Origin: Polytrichum commune
Taxonomy: Eukaryota > Streptophyta > Polytrichopsida > Polytrichales > Polytrichaceae
Length of the DNA: 64,000 nucleotides
Reading direction: 5' to 3'
Assembly: GCA_950295325.1 (NCBI GenBank)
Contig: OX485803.1
Location: forward strand, 49,863,554 to 49,927,553
Position 1 is the first letter of the stretch, and every line of letters starts with the position of its first letter. The notes below the pieces were generated by a model. The model was not told the origin of the DNA, searched no databases, and was given only the letters and a program-made list of their open reading frames with translations. Positions 24,801 through 37,534 of this stretch are shown piece after piece. Both the position numbers and the translations under genes were made by a program.

Positions 24801-26867
24801 CACAAACACATGAGAGTGAGTGAAGAGTACATTGGACAATTTAGCAAAAGATTTCTTGGGTCCCTTTTATTCTAACTAAGTTTTATTGTGTATAATGATG
24901 CGTACGTATAATTGTATGCAACTCCAAGTAAAAACTCCACTAACTTTATATGCTTGTCTCAATAACCATACACATAGTAAATCATAGTAATATGGTCATT
25001 TTAACACTAACAAAATTTTCTCTTGAAAAGATAGTGCCACGTGTCACAAAACATTGATTGACGCATATACAAAGGTTGACACGTCATACAAATCGACTAT
25101 GATTCAAAGTTTTAAATTGGAGTTGGACTAGGGGTAATTCACCTATGGTTGTATCTAAAGGGGGGGGGGGGCATAAATCTACCTCATAGGTGAATTTTAA
25201 TGTTTTGGCAGTTTTGACACTAACAAGTTCATACTTAAAGTGAAAGTGCTACTAATAGAACAAAGAAATTAATTGAAACAATTTAATTGAAAAAAAAGTT
25301 GATGTGGGATAGTAATCACATATAATTTGGTGTGCAACATGTTGGACATGCCATGCTAATCCTTAAAGGACAAGGGGTTTATATGGCAACAAAGATGTGT
25401 TATAATGTGTGGCTTGATGGTCTAATTTGGAGCGAACACACAAGAATATGGTTGTTGAGGGTGATGTTTAGACAATATCTGTACGGTTTGAAGAAAGGGA
25501 ACTATGAACTATTACATGAAAAAAACATGAAAAAAATAGAAATTCCTATTTATAAAAAATCGCATATCATCAAAATTAGATGAAATACATTTTTGATTGG
25601 TTATACCCAGAAGCTCCTACATATGTTGGAGAAGGACAAGAAACATCAAGTCAATGACCTTATTACTTCTTTTAAAAATAGGCTTTGTAATAAAAGAAAC
25701 TATTTGATGTTGGAGCACTTCAAAACCTTTAGAGAAATGCTGGTAGTATATTTTCACAACCCAATTTTAAAATTTTAAAATGGTACATTAATAACTACAC
25801 ATGGGAAAACTCAAATCAACAAATACTCGTTTGACATCTCTATAGTTAATTAAAGAACAACCAACACTCAGCCCACTTTAGGTTGATTAGTCCTTAAGGG
25901 TTAAGTGTTCGACCTACACATTGATTGCGGAGGCTGTATACAGTATATAGAGCTAAATCGAGCATTCATCTACCATGTCTGTCCCAACAAAATAAGTGAC
26001 TGCTGGAGCCTGGGAATTAGACCTGGCACCACAGGCGAAAGGTCACCAGCCATCTGCACTGCAGATGGGACAGCTCCCATGTGTTATGGAGTCTTTTCGG
26101 GTGTGAACAAGGTCATCCATTCATTCACGTCCCAGGAGAATTTTCTGGTCAAATTTGAGCTTTGGAAAGAACTGGCAGGACCTTTCTAACAGCTAAGTTC
26201 TATAGCATACATGCCGGTGGACCTTTGGATTAAGTAAGCTTCCATTTCAACTACTGTACTCTTCCCCATGCGCACTCACATGACCCATTCTATTGTAGGA
26301 TATAGAGTTTCATAATTAGAGACTGCCAGAAAATGTAATTAGGATTCAAGGTCCGAGTTCTATCATGTTACTACCCTACATGCAGAATACGTATGTGCAA
26401 AACTTTTACCAGTAGGTAACTTTATGCTACGAGTCCTGACCAAAGCATTCTCCAAACCAAGGCTTGCAAAGGTGGCGTTGGAAGACGGATTCACAGAGTT
26501 GCAATAAAGTTCACAATGTATCGTCCATTTTCATTTACTACTGCAAATGTCTAGTCATGCAGAATGTAAACCCACCACCTTGGGGACGGGAATGCATATG
26601 TCATGCAGTAACTTGTAGCCGAAGCTCAAGTTTTGTCTGGCCCCTTCCAATAAATAACTCCTCAATTGACGTACACCACAGCATGGGCCTCCTCTAGTTT
26701 TTGGCTTGAAGACCAAGTTGACCATCGTAGTAGGAATCTTGCTGTTCAGCTTTCCAATTGGTCTTTTAGAAAGCAGTATCAGTAGCTGGCCTAGACCTCA
26801 AACACTGTTACCTGATTATGAGGAGATTTACAAGTTTTTTGCAAGTCCTAATGCCTGACAAACTATA
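21873..26867. other. Intergenic DNA between EMF2 and RFC2
   Basis: It contains the MITE at 23485-23774, an alternating (AT)/(AC)/(GT) stretch around 24405-24443 and a G run at about 25161-25171. 25.9-26.8 kb is less AT-rich and probably includes the 3' UTR of RFC2. No other gene is recognised. Confidence 0.5.
23485..23774. mobile_element. PIF/Harbinger (Tourist-like) MITE, 290 bp
   Basis: The terminal inverted repeats are about 27 bp and differ at one position: left GGGCCGGTTTACACTACGGT, right (inverted) GGGCCAGTTTACACTACGGT, both continuing GGAGAAG. They are flanked by the direct repeat TTA (23482-23484 and 23775-23777). The GGGCC terminus and TTA duplication identify a Tourist-type MITE. 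No coding content. The near-perfect ends suggest a recent insertion. A decayed relative is at 30487-30864. Confidence 0.9.
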
Positions 26868-29796
26868 CTATGCCTTGCATTTTTCTCGAATTTTGCAAAG
26901 CTTGGCCAGAAGTCCCGACAGCTGCAAGAGGGATCCCACTCCATCTGCAATTCTCATGTGTGCAAAACCCACTTCCTGTAGATGCACCAAACACACATAT
27001 CAAATGCTTTGTTACAAACGTGGAAAGGCCAAAAAAAAAACTGCAAATTAGTTTATAATCCAATCACCTACACCACTTCTGTACAATTGGTAGGTCGAAA
27101 AGAAACATAAAGAAAAATACTGATCGTAAGGAAAGAACCAGCGCAGAAGTGGGTAGAAATCATCCTCCTACTCCCTCAAAAATAAACATGAACGTGAGGA
27201 TAAGACGAAACTCACCCGGATGTACTCAAGTTTCAAAAACTCAACCATCTCATAGTTCTTCACTACTCTAAAGAGTGTGGTGATAATGTCGGATGCAGAA
27301 TAGCCCAGATCGTAGAGTTGTTTCAGCCCAGCATAGGCCTCGTCAATGTTGCCTGCTATACAGTGCTTGATTATTGTCAACACCAGTAGAGGGTGCGGCT
27401 GATCACAAACCTGACCATTCCAGAGCCAAGATTGGGCTGACCCATTAGAATTGCACTTTCAAACCATCTAAATATTAAAGGCTGCACGCATGTGTAAATA
27501 AATGCACAAGAATGCCTTTGAAGAACATGTTGGAAGCAGGAACAATGCTCAGAGTACTCTCAATAACTACTAATAATGCAGACTAAGTTTGTGGTCTTCA
27601 CCTCAACTTGACTAAGGTCAAAAAATAGCTGTCATATATCAGAGACTCACCTTAAACACATTGTCTTGATTCACAAACTCAAAACCACTGAATGTGGCTT
27701 GAAGATTGTTAAGCGCTTGCCGCATATCTCCATCAGCAGTGAACACCACAGCCTCCAGCCCCTCAGGCACATATGGCACCTTCTCCACAAAACCCACATT
27801 ATGAGAAACATTTCTTTTGGTTCAGCTGCTTTGAGTGGTTGTGGAATGAAAGAATATTTGAGATAAAAGAATATGAAAACATGTACATTGCCAATGAACA
27901 TAATGGACAAAAGTTCCAAAAACTAGGAAGATCCTCAGTGCTTGCTACTTATTGAAATGATTGAGACCTGATAATTCCTATAATAAGTGTACATCACTTT
28001 GATGTGATACTATAGCATCTAGATACCTTTTCTGCTTCCACAACTCGAAGAAGGCGGTCTAGAATTTCAGAATCTGATAGTCTAGAAAACCGGACAATAG
28101 CACATCGACTTTGAATGGGTTCAATAATCTTTGATGACAGATTGCATGCTAAGGCAAAGCGGGTAGTATTGGAATAAATCTCCATGGTTCTCCTGAGAGC
28201 TTGCTGAGCTCCAGTTGTCATGCTGCAAAAGAAGACCAGTATCAGTGATGTTAAATGTCATCACTGAACACAGAATGTAAAGGCGGTCCACTATGCCACT
28301 CTCTTGCAGAAAGGACAAAAGGGTAGGTTCTAATACCAGCTGTCACAAGTCAAGGTATGGGAGGGTGGCTAGTTATTCCAATGGCTGAATACCATGTTTT
28401 AACCCTATAACTTCAGTCCTAAGTTCTACTGCTCCAAGATCAAATATCAATATATGACTATAGTCACCCAGGTCACAATCACGATAGACTTTCAGTTGAA
28501 ATTAACTGGAACATTGTTCTGCTTGATGTCTAAGGTCTAGCGCACAATACAGTGCATCCTTATGGCCACCAGAAGATCACCTGTCTGCTTCATCAAGAAG
28601 AACAATTTTGTGGCGTCCAGGGGGTAAAGTGACTTTCTTTTGAGCAAACATCTTGATCTTGTTGCGCACCACATCTATCCCTCTGTCATCAATGACTCAC
28701 AAATCAACCTTAAAACCACAATGACAAAAGAAGCTTCACATAGCACGGAAATCCTTTGTATCAGTAGAAATTCAGCAGCAGCAGTGAACATATGCAGGAT
28801 ACTCAAATCATTGTTGAAATTACATCAAACATAATTAAATGCTGAGAAACATGCTCAAATGAAGGAAAGGTAAACAAGGTAAATGGCAGGCTTAAGTCTT
28901 TGAGACACCTGTCGTCAGAGGCATTGAGCTCCAAGACAGCTTCTTTGAAGTTCGCACCCAACAGCTCATGTGCCAATGCAAGGACACTTGTTGTCTTGCC
29001 AGTGCCAGGGGGACCCTTTTCAGAGGTCAAGGATCGCAGCCTTTCATCAAATGCTAAGCAAGATAGAAGGTACGACCTTGATGATAAAGATTGTGATGTT
29101 TAAGTTGATATCTTCACCCCCATGACTACTCTATAAAAGAGACTTGAAGCACCAAACTCCAAGACTTAAACCCTAAACCTCCATCTTCAAAATTTTCTTT
29201 TAAGAAAAACATGAATTGTTCTATTATGGCCCCAGTTCTTAGCCCTCTATCCAAGTATTCAGAGAGTAATCGAGATTAAAAACCTCCACATCCTCTGGAT
29301 TAAGGAAAAACAATCTCTTCACTCACACGACTACTCTACAAAAGAGACCGAAAGCACAAACCCTAACCTTAAACCCTAAACCTTCGACTTCAAAATTTTA
29401 CAAAAAAGATAACAAAAATTGTTCCATTATAGCCCCAGTGGTTAGTCCTCTCTCCCACTATTCAGATAATCCAAATTTACGAACCTCCATATCCTCTGGA
29501 TTAAGGAAAAACATCGTGAGCCCAGTCCCAATGTGCATTGCAAACCTCCCCGTCACCTTAAATTCTTGTGCGAAGCAACAATGCAAAGCAAGGTCTATTC
29601 GTGCATAAAAACAGCACCGAATTGAGGATACGGAGAAGATGAGATTGGGCATATTGCCACCCTGTGCAATGACCTGCAATCGAGCGACCACATCTTGGTT
29701 TCCAACAATATCACAAACTTTGTGCGGCCGGTACTTCTCTACCCACGGCAGGTTGTAGTCACGCGCATATGACGTGGCGGGCACCGTGGTCGCCAT
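26868..29796 (-). CDS. RFC2: Replication factor C subunit 2 (clamp loader ATPase)
   Basis: Small subunit of the RFC clamp loader, which opens and loads PCNA onto primed DNA in the nucleus. Seven exons join in phase: 29632-29796, 28909-29015, 28581-28682, 28027-28222, 27651-27779, 27216-27410, 26868-26975; total 1002 nt, 333 residues plus TAG. All introns are GT-AG. Motifs: WVEKYRP near residue 18, Walker A GPPGTGKT at 56-63 (codons split by intron 1), Walker B DEAD at 121-124, sensor-1 ALACN near 148-152, and SRC arginine-finger box at 163-165, followed by the RFC C-terminal domain ending [15 protein letters not shown]. The length and every motif match the plant RFC2 (human p37/RFC2-like) family. 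The ATG opens [20 protein letters not shown]. Intron 1 carries a tandem duplication, and an E2F-like site lies upstream. Confidence 0.96.
29108..29511. repeat. Tandem duplication (2 x ~201 bp) in RFC2 intron 1
   Basis: Two head-to-tail copies with an offset of about 201 bp. Shared blocks include 'actactct-aaaagagac', 'ttaaaccctaaacc', 'ggccccagt/agccccagt' and 'cctctggattaaggaaaaac'. Each copy carries a telo-box-like AAACCCTAA. The copies have diverged by substitutions and small indels, so the duplication is not very recent. Both lie wholly inside the intron. Confidence 0.8.
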
Positions 29797-30243
29797 TTCA
29801 GTAACCCTAGCCCTTCACATATTCTCTACACCTGCTCATAAATACGAACACGCACACACCTGAATTCCTCATCACCCACTCTGCCAGAAAATAGCTACAG
29901 CCACAAGACCTCCCTCCAAGGTATGCATCTCAGAATCTCGAAATGTCAAAATGTCAAGACGTCAAACACCAAAAGTCGAATGAACAGGATGCAGTCACAA
30001 CAAAAGTAAAATAGGAGGCCAGCAGGCTCATCGTCTGCTTCTCAACCATCGCCTAACGATGCAATCGAATGTTTGGGAATTTACAAACAAAGTGGCGTTA
30101 CAAGAGATTAATATAATGGGGATTGAAGATGAGGTTGTGCGTGACTTACCGCGAGGATCGAAGGCGATATTAAAAAATGGACACGAGCTCGTTCGAACAA
30201 AGCTGGATGGATCGCTCCGTCGCTGCACATTGAGCTTCTTCCG

Positions 30244-30255
30244 TTTGCGCGGGAA
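30244..30255. promoter_or_regulatory. E2F-like site upstream of RFC2
   Basis: TTTGCGCGGGAA (inverse TTCCCGCGCAAA) resembles the E2F consensus TTTSSCGC/TTCCCGCC. It sits about 450 bp upstream of the RFC2 start codon. Plant replication genes are commonly E2F targets, so its position fits, but binding is inferred only. Confidence 0.4.
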
Positions 30256-30486
30256 GCAAACCAAGCATCGGTACATGGTTTCATCCATCCACATATTTTC
30301 ATCCGTGTTACATCCACGTTCACTGGATTTGGAATCTTGGAGAACTTGAACAACTAGGAATTAATAAGTAGGTAAAGCATGTGAAGGGAGAACTTAAAAG
30401 TTGAAGGTCAAAATGTTGGGAGTTCATTTTATATCTTGGATTTCTTCTTCAAAGGTGGTATAATTGTATGAACTACCGTAGACTTA

Positions 30487-30864
30487 GGGCACTATGGTGA
30501 AGTAGTGCACTAGTCAAGAATTTTAGGGGAATGGAGCAATGTGATTAACTATGAGATGGGTTCTTCACTGAGCGGGATTTACACTACAACCAATATTGTT
30601 TTTGGGTGGAGAGCTCCAAGGATGGATGAAAAAATGACATGGTTGTCAACATGGCAACACTTCTTGCTAGGGGAGTTCTCTAGAGTTCGAGTTTATTGGG
30701 TAACCTCAAACCCTCTTACAAGAAACCTAGCCTCCAGAGAACTGCAACTTGAGGATTTTTTTCCCATCTTGTCCACCATATCCATCGTTACCTAAAATAA
30801 TCTTGTCTTGGGCTGAAATTCTTCACTGAATGGTGCTCTTCTTCACCGTAGTCTAAACTAGCCC
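30487..30864. mobile_element. Decayed Tourist-like MITE related to 23485-23774
   Basis: The right end read inverted, GGGCTAGTTTAGACTACGGT followed by GAAGAAG, matches the TIR of the 23.5 kb element. The left end begins GGGC and retains ACTATGGTGAAGTAG but has lost about 8 bp. It is preceded by TTA and followed by TTT, consistent with an eroded TTA duplication. Confidence 0.6.
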
Positions 30865-30879
30865 TTTGGACCGGTGTTG

Positions 30880-31245
30880 TCCCTTTTTATACCATTCGGG
30901 TATCTATAATGAAGATTTCACACTTTTTGAGACCAATAAGGTATGGGTACTTGATGGTTTTTTGTTTTTTTGTTGTTTGGTCTTTGCCATTCAGGTCTAT
31001 ACACCATGTAAGAACCTTCCTACCTAGGCATATTGTCCTAGTATCAATATGGATTGGAATGATGTTGACCTAAATAATAACCATGGTACACAAAGATTCT
31101 CTCACCTTGACATGTCCACTAAATATCAATATTTGACTAGGATTATAATTTTGATGCCCACATGTATGCTTTCTTATACCATTTTTTATGTTGGTTATCA
31201 ATATCATGCATTCACATACATACCAAACCAACACTAGTACAAATA
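30880..31245. repeat. Dispersed repeat family B, copy 2
   Basis: Co-linear with 5482-5825 (same order of blocks, including 'ccatgtaagaacctt', 'acaaagatt-tctcacctt' and 'catgcattcaca'). No coding content or terminal structure is recognised. Confidence 0.6.
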
Positions 31246-34200
31246 CCGACATTAACATCAAAGATCCCCAAACTAATGGAGAGGACACTCTAATTCATGT
31301 TTAAGGCAATGTGTAGTTTAGTTTTTGGTTAGGAACAAACCCAAAGAAACAATTAGGGAAGACTTAAAAGGTGACATGTATATCGTCTAGGTGTCTCAAA
31401 TAAGTTTTATTAAGGAAAACACAAGGTTATTTCACTTCCTTTCGAATTAAAATTGTCAATTTGAGTAATGGGTAAAGGATCAAAAACTTTAAAAAGCTCT
31501 CCAAATAAGTACATGCATTTGTGACAGTCACTCGTCTCATTCTAAATTCCCAAGCAACAGTTTGGCAGTGAATTCATTTTAATTGGACCAAGTGTGGTGC
31601 ACAAGCATAGGCACAACCATAGTCAATAATCTTGCAGAAGTAATTTATTTTTGTCTCTTTACCGAAGCCTAGGATACTTCGGTGTAGTCAATAGTCTTTC
31701 GTTCATTAATTCCCTTTAATGTAACTTGAAAATGCAGTTCATTCATCCTCACAAGATTGTCAGTCTCCTTGAATTAAAAACAATCTTAATTATTGAGTCC
31801 GACAATAGTCTTATATCTGGTCTCGACCAAGGTAATCATAAGTTCTTTCCTCATGTCAATAAGTCAAGACCACTTATGCGTGTTAACATGTTCTCACCTA
31901 ATACATAAGCTTATCTTATTTATTTAGTGTGAAGATTCCACACTCTTAGTTTATAAAACATCTAATTCACCAATTCATTTCATTTATCATTCTTACAAAT
32001 AATGCTTAAACAATTCAATTCTTAAAAGGGGTGGAGTTCCAAGTTATTCTTAATTTGCTTTAGATTTGAATTATCAATCAACACTTACCGATTCCACAAG
32101 CGGCACGACATTTTGTCTTCTCCGCACCCGGTTAATCCTTCGCACTCAATAGCCTCCACATATTGGCGCTTCAATTCCTATCAAAGGTTAGAATGGAGCA
32201 TTTTCTCCATTTACGCTACAAAGTCCACAGTCTTAATATTCGCTCGATACAACATCTCAATGCAATGACAATTCAACCTCTTTGCTATGAAATTCAATAT
32301 AATTGCACGCTCTTAATTCATTCCCTCACGAAGAGTTGTATCTAGTTCTAACGCAATGATTCAAATGCACGCTAGACACTCATCTCTTCAATTGCCTGTA
32401 ATACGTATCTTCACTTTCATTTCATTCTTAATTTGCACTCCTCACTATACACAATTACTTAAGGGCATTTGCTTTGCAGAATCCTCACTCGATTGTCGTT
32501 GTCTGTGTTAATATTCTATTATGAGAATCACCCCCAGTAAACTAATTGCGTGGCCGTGCACAAACGATAGCCTTCATCAACTTCTCTACTCATTTCAATC
32601 CCAAGTAACTGCTGAACTTTATTTGAAAATTACAAATTGTTTTTCTCTCATGCAGACAATAACCTTGATTATAACATCGAGGTATTATATTATCCGGCCG
32701 TATAACGTTGCCCCTGCAAAGTTCGGGTAGAACTAACAAGTAATTATAGATGGACGAATTGAGTAGGAGAAATAACCGATTGAAATTCGAAACGTCAGGG
32801 AAGTTAACAAACATTTGTTAGAGGAGTCTCTGAAAGATGCTTCAAATGAATAAAACAATCTTAGAGTATGCCAACATGTAAATCGACGATATTTAAACTT
32901 ACCATCATCTTGACCAACAATGCCAAAAATAATGCTTCCCAAGCACTGCTTTGGACGTCCTTCGACTGATTGAAACTCGGATTATTAATTTCTTATTATG
33001 AAATATCTCTCGTCTGTTTATCAGCAATTAAAAGTTTAGCCATGTCAAGTAGATCTATCCATCTCACAAAAAAGAGCGGTTAATGGACTTATACATTACC
33101 AATTCATAATCATAGCATGTTGAAGTTTAGAGTAAATTCCAATTCAGCCAGGCCATAGCCTAATTCACATAGGTTGCCCTAAAATCATACACAACTAGAC
33201 AATAGCCCTACTCATCAATTTAATCATCTTCTGCAGTAGAAAGATAAGACCAACAACACTCAATTTGACTTCAGAGTAAAGCGGATAGATGAAAACTCAG
33301 GAATCTCTCATGATAGATCTAACCAATTATACCATTTCAAAAAGTAATCACACATAAATAACACAAAATTAGATAACTTCCAATACATTCACCTTGGAGT
33401 AAACTTTCAGTAATTGGCACCATAGACAATTGTCAGGCAAAGATGTATCACACATCAATGCTACAATTCCCAAATAACAATAAGCAATTGATTCGCAAGA
33501 GAGAATTACAAAAACCGGCAGAGTTCGAAATTTCCCCTCATGAAGGGAGAGGATTTTTTTTCATCAATGTCAAGGTGCATGTTCTTTTGAATTAAAGTGA
33601 CTGTGGGTGCAAAACCCTGATCGTGATAAATTGATATTTTTTCTCAATGTAAAGTGACAAACTATTGTCTCAAAAGTTGGTGAACTTTAATTTATCGTGA
33701 TCAAGTGGAAAAATACATTAATTGTGGGTCGACATATACTCCACATAAGTCCATTGTATGAGGGTGGAAAGTCCTTTAGAAGTGAAAATCTATTCACTTG
33801 AATTGTAAGTCACCAAGACAATGGTTTGTGATAGAATGGAGGTGTAACGCCTGAAAATTAATCAAAGATTCATGAAGAACTTTGATTCAATAATCTTATT
33901 TCCCCAACCTATTAAAGAGGGGTATAACCAATGAAAGAACTATCATCTTGTGGCGACGTATATTATAGTCAATGATGCAAGACCATTGTCTAGTGGAAAC
34001 CCAAGGAGAAGGGATCTTGTCGAGTGTAAATACCCAAGCAATTCACGATATTAAAGTGGCAAGTCCATAATCATAGAATCAAAAAATGAGGTGTTTGTCA
34101 TCCGCGAGAGAAATAATCTTATGCAATCTACTATTGATGAAGACTATGGTATGTAAGCCAAAAGCCATAGCATGATCAACATCTCAAAATCAAACAATCT

Positions 34201-35435
34201 AAGAAAGAGTGATTAAGGGTGCAAAATCATCTTAACCATGACCATGATCATGACAAAGTAACTTAAAAGTCTGATTTAGAGAATGACCATAGCATGCGGC
34301 AACGACGATGGCATGAGAAAGACGGAAGGTCAAGTGGCAGGAGGTACACCAAATCAGGGAGAAGATAAAGAGATATCCCATAACATTTGGGAAAGAACCC
34401 AAGTGTCAACATATAACCAAGTGGTGAGTGGTCAATCTTCCAGTATCACTAGATGCTTACATGTTACTCAAAGACTATGGCCTGCACTATACTATACTGG
34501 ATTGGATGTTGAACACTAGGCTTTGGTGATTGGTACATAGACTCAATCCATTAGGTTATTTTCCGCTAGGTTTCAGGTAGACTTGGTTTTTGCTACTAGT
34601 TACTAGACTTTTGTAAATTGCAACAATTTATTTTGATGCAATAAGTGAAGTTTTTTTTGCTAATTAAAGGAAATTGGAAAATATTTAATTTGAATATTTT
34701 CAATTCATTCAACTGAGATAAACTCATTGGAAAATGAACCAAGGATTGTTTTGGGTGTCTATACTAATGTGGTTTGGCCTATAGCCACTAGATATTTACA
34801 TGGATGATGCTTTGCATAAAACAAATAAGGATGATGGTCCCACTGCCTCGTAAAAAATGAAGATAAATTAAGGAACTAAGCAACTTGTGGGGTTGAACGA
34901 CAATATTTTTGGACACATTAAATTATCAATTAATCTAAGGAGAGACTATGAATCAAATCAAGTTGTCCTTGGTCCTGGTTTTATGTGGTTATTGGTTACT
35001 CAAAAGACTGTTGTTGAGTCGTGACTCCTTGCATTGCAAATCCATGATGGGGAAAGATGTTACTGCTAAGCGATGGTTGTAAGGAAGAGACTGCACAATT
35101 GTATCTACTGCATTGAGAGACCCTAATGATAACCTCATTGATCTCTTGATTACATGAAATTCACATTACACAAGGTTTCACCTAGGTTTGACACTCCAAT
35201 TTCACTTTCAAGTCATTATGATCTATCACTTAACTTAATAATGACACTTAGAGTTCAATCTGAAACTTATTTAGTTTTCCCTATGTGGTTTTGTTAATCA
35301 AAACTAAATAAAAAGACCTATCTACAATTCCACAAGTTTGGTATGTGTTGTACGAGCATGTGGCACGTTTGTATATAGTCCCATGATGAGGTCTTCACCA
35401 TATCACACACTACAAAAGTAAGAATCTATTATCTT
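31246..35435. other. Intergenic AT-rich DNA, no gene seen
   Basis: Short random frames only. A dispersed repeat family A copy lies at 32724-32945. The rest may be unassigned old transposon sequence. Confidence 0.5.
32724..32945 (+). repeat. Dispersed repeat family A, copy
   Basis: Shares the block order of the copy at 56538-56740: a 'agtaattatagat' start, 'gagaaataaccg-ttgaaatt', 'gtc-gggaagtta', a middle 'caacatgtaa' and an end 'cttgacc-acaatgcc'. Origin unknown; no TIR or Pol III boxes were identified. Confidence 0.6.
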
Positions 35436-36520
35436 TTAATGGTGTTTGTTGGTGTTGAAAATCAACGCCTTCTTTAATTTGTTCATAAAAATTTGCATGT
35501 TCATCACATTTATAATTGAAAACTGCGAAGAATGCTCCATTGCAAAATTTGATAGTAATTGGGCATACTCACGGGCTTGAGGAAGCTTGACTATTGGTGT
35601 TGGTTGGTCATCCACATCATTCACGTCCATTGACTCCTCATTCAAATGCCAAATCTAGCAACTCGCCCATGTTACACTTTGCATCAATAATTTCCTTTCT
35701 TGCCAATTGCGCATATTCTTCAATAGGCTTTCCTTCACCCCAAAATTCAAAAAAGAATATGAGACTTGACAATTCACTTTCATTCTCAATATCTCACATT
35801 TATCATCCATGGCAAAATTGACACTCTAGTTTGCACGTAAAATATTGTACATCCTCCACTTGTTTCATATAGTTTGGGGATACATCTCTTTTCACACTTG
35901 AGAACACCACATTATAGCTTGCCTTACATTAGGCATTATTTTCCTCAAGTCATGGTGAGTAGTAAAAAAATCAAATTGAGATAGAACCCATTCCAAAAGC
36001 TTATTCTTAAACTAAACTTTGAATGAAGCAATTATTCCCTAATCCAAGCATTGTACCATACTTGTTACATTACGGGGTAAAAAAGAAATAACAATATTGC
36101 TCAACTGCAAGATTGAAAAACTAAATGATTCACCCCTATCAACATGCTTAAGGGAATGAGTAGCATAATTGTATATGATTAAAAGCATCATCCACTTTTA
36201 AGATTTGAAATGTACATTGAGGCCCATCATCCAACTAACAAATCAATTTGATGTCATTTGGGTTGTTTGGTTTGCAAACCACCACACATAATTTGTTGGC
36301 AACCACCATCCAAAGCATTTTGGGCATAGAGATTTGTAAAGAATCACATGTTTCAACTTGTTAGTGCATGTTGTATTTACAACAAAAGTAAGAGTGAGAT
36401 GGTCCTTCTAAACTTTGCGCCCACAAACTTTTCCTTGCACTTTTGTATTGTTTGGTTGGGCACAACAAAATAAATGGACTCATCCATATTGTAAACATCT
36501 CCTAGTGCCATAACCAATGC
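35436..36520 (-). pseudogene. pogo/Tigger-type (CENP-B-like, DDE_1) transposase relic
   Basis: Read on the minus strand, several segments align in order with the pogo/Tigger transposase catalytic core. A YNMDES block near 36480 matches the first catalytic Asp region (usually N-x-D-E-T/S). A long decayed middle follows, then LPRNVTSMVQCLD-stop-GIIASFK near 36000-36090, matching the family motif LPPNxTSxxQPLDQGII. The C-terminal segment contains AREYAQLLSNFAMEHSS (35436-35645). At least two stops stand where CAG (Gln) is expected, consistent with C-to-T decay of methylated CHG sites. The second Asp region reads IIYN instead of the usual V/I-D-N. It is certainly inactive. The family call rests on motif memory, not a search. 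Confidence 0.65.
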
Positions 36521-37534
36521 ATATGAGGTGAATGCTTACTAAATTGTGGGCAAGCTATTTTGTGTGGAGACGTGGTCATCATCACCAAAATTGTTGAAAA
36601 TAACCAAAATAAAAAGTATCCATCATTGAAGACTATCGTCACCTTCAGAGCCAAGGGAAGAGTGGCATGGGCAAATCTAGGAATATATATGTCATCCAAG
36701 ACTGAGATTTCCAATCTAAAGAGATCTGAGATTCAAGTGTGAGGACAAACTTTAAATCGAGAAGTCAAATCAACAACTTCATAAGTATAGTATGCAAACC
36801 CAACAATCCGTAAACCCTTCAACCTCCACCCAAACCCAAAGTCTCATAAATGCAATGTTTGTTTTGAAAACAAGGTTTAAAACATTTATCTTGAGTTAAC
36901 TTAAGGTAACTTATTGATGAATTCATCATGATCTCCTTGATCCCAAGGCATATCCTTAGTATGGATCCCACCACATGCATGCATTAATTACCTCTATTAT
37001 ATGACAAATCATGCCTAAAAAGTCATATTGTGAGCATCATAGTTGTAATATCGGGGTAAATTAGCTCTAGAAGGTTTGGTTGATGGGAAATGTGTCGTAA
37101 AAACAAGGTGTTGTATTATCGCGGTTAAATTATACCTTGGATGAACCCAACCCCATTGTCAGCCAGAAACCCCCACCCTTATGCGTCGTAGTCCGGGTGA
37201 GAGCCCATGGCTCACATGTCACTGATCTATCCTTTTGTAGTTAAAATCCCTCCTCCAAGGCTTTCCCAGTTTTATGTTGAACTCACAATTCTTTATTTGA
37301 AGATCACTTGAGATCAGTATTCAAGAATATTTTCCCTACCTCTCTTGTGGGCATCCCCAACACTATTCCTTCTCTAATCTTTCCCACACCACAACAAGCT
37401 AGCCACTAATTAACCACAATCCTAATGGCCTTAGTGCACATCATTCACATTGATGTTGGCCCATTCCCCCTATCCTAAACTAATTAACCCACTACCCCAA
37501 TGTCTTAATACTTACTCAGCTCCCTGGCCTAATC

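Noticed and set aside
25905-26189. 94-codon plus-strand frame downstream of RFC2
   Set aside because: No family recognised, and it lies in the probable 3' region of the opposite-strand RFC2 gene.
29165-29390. AAACCCTAA runs considered as interstitial telomere repeat
   Set aside because: Only one or two units per copy inside a duplicated intron segment; better described as telo-box-like motifs.
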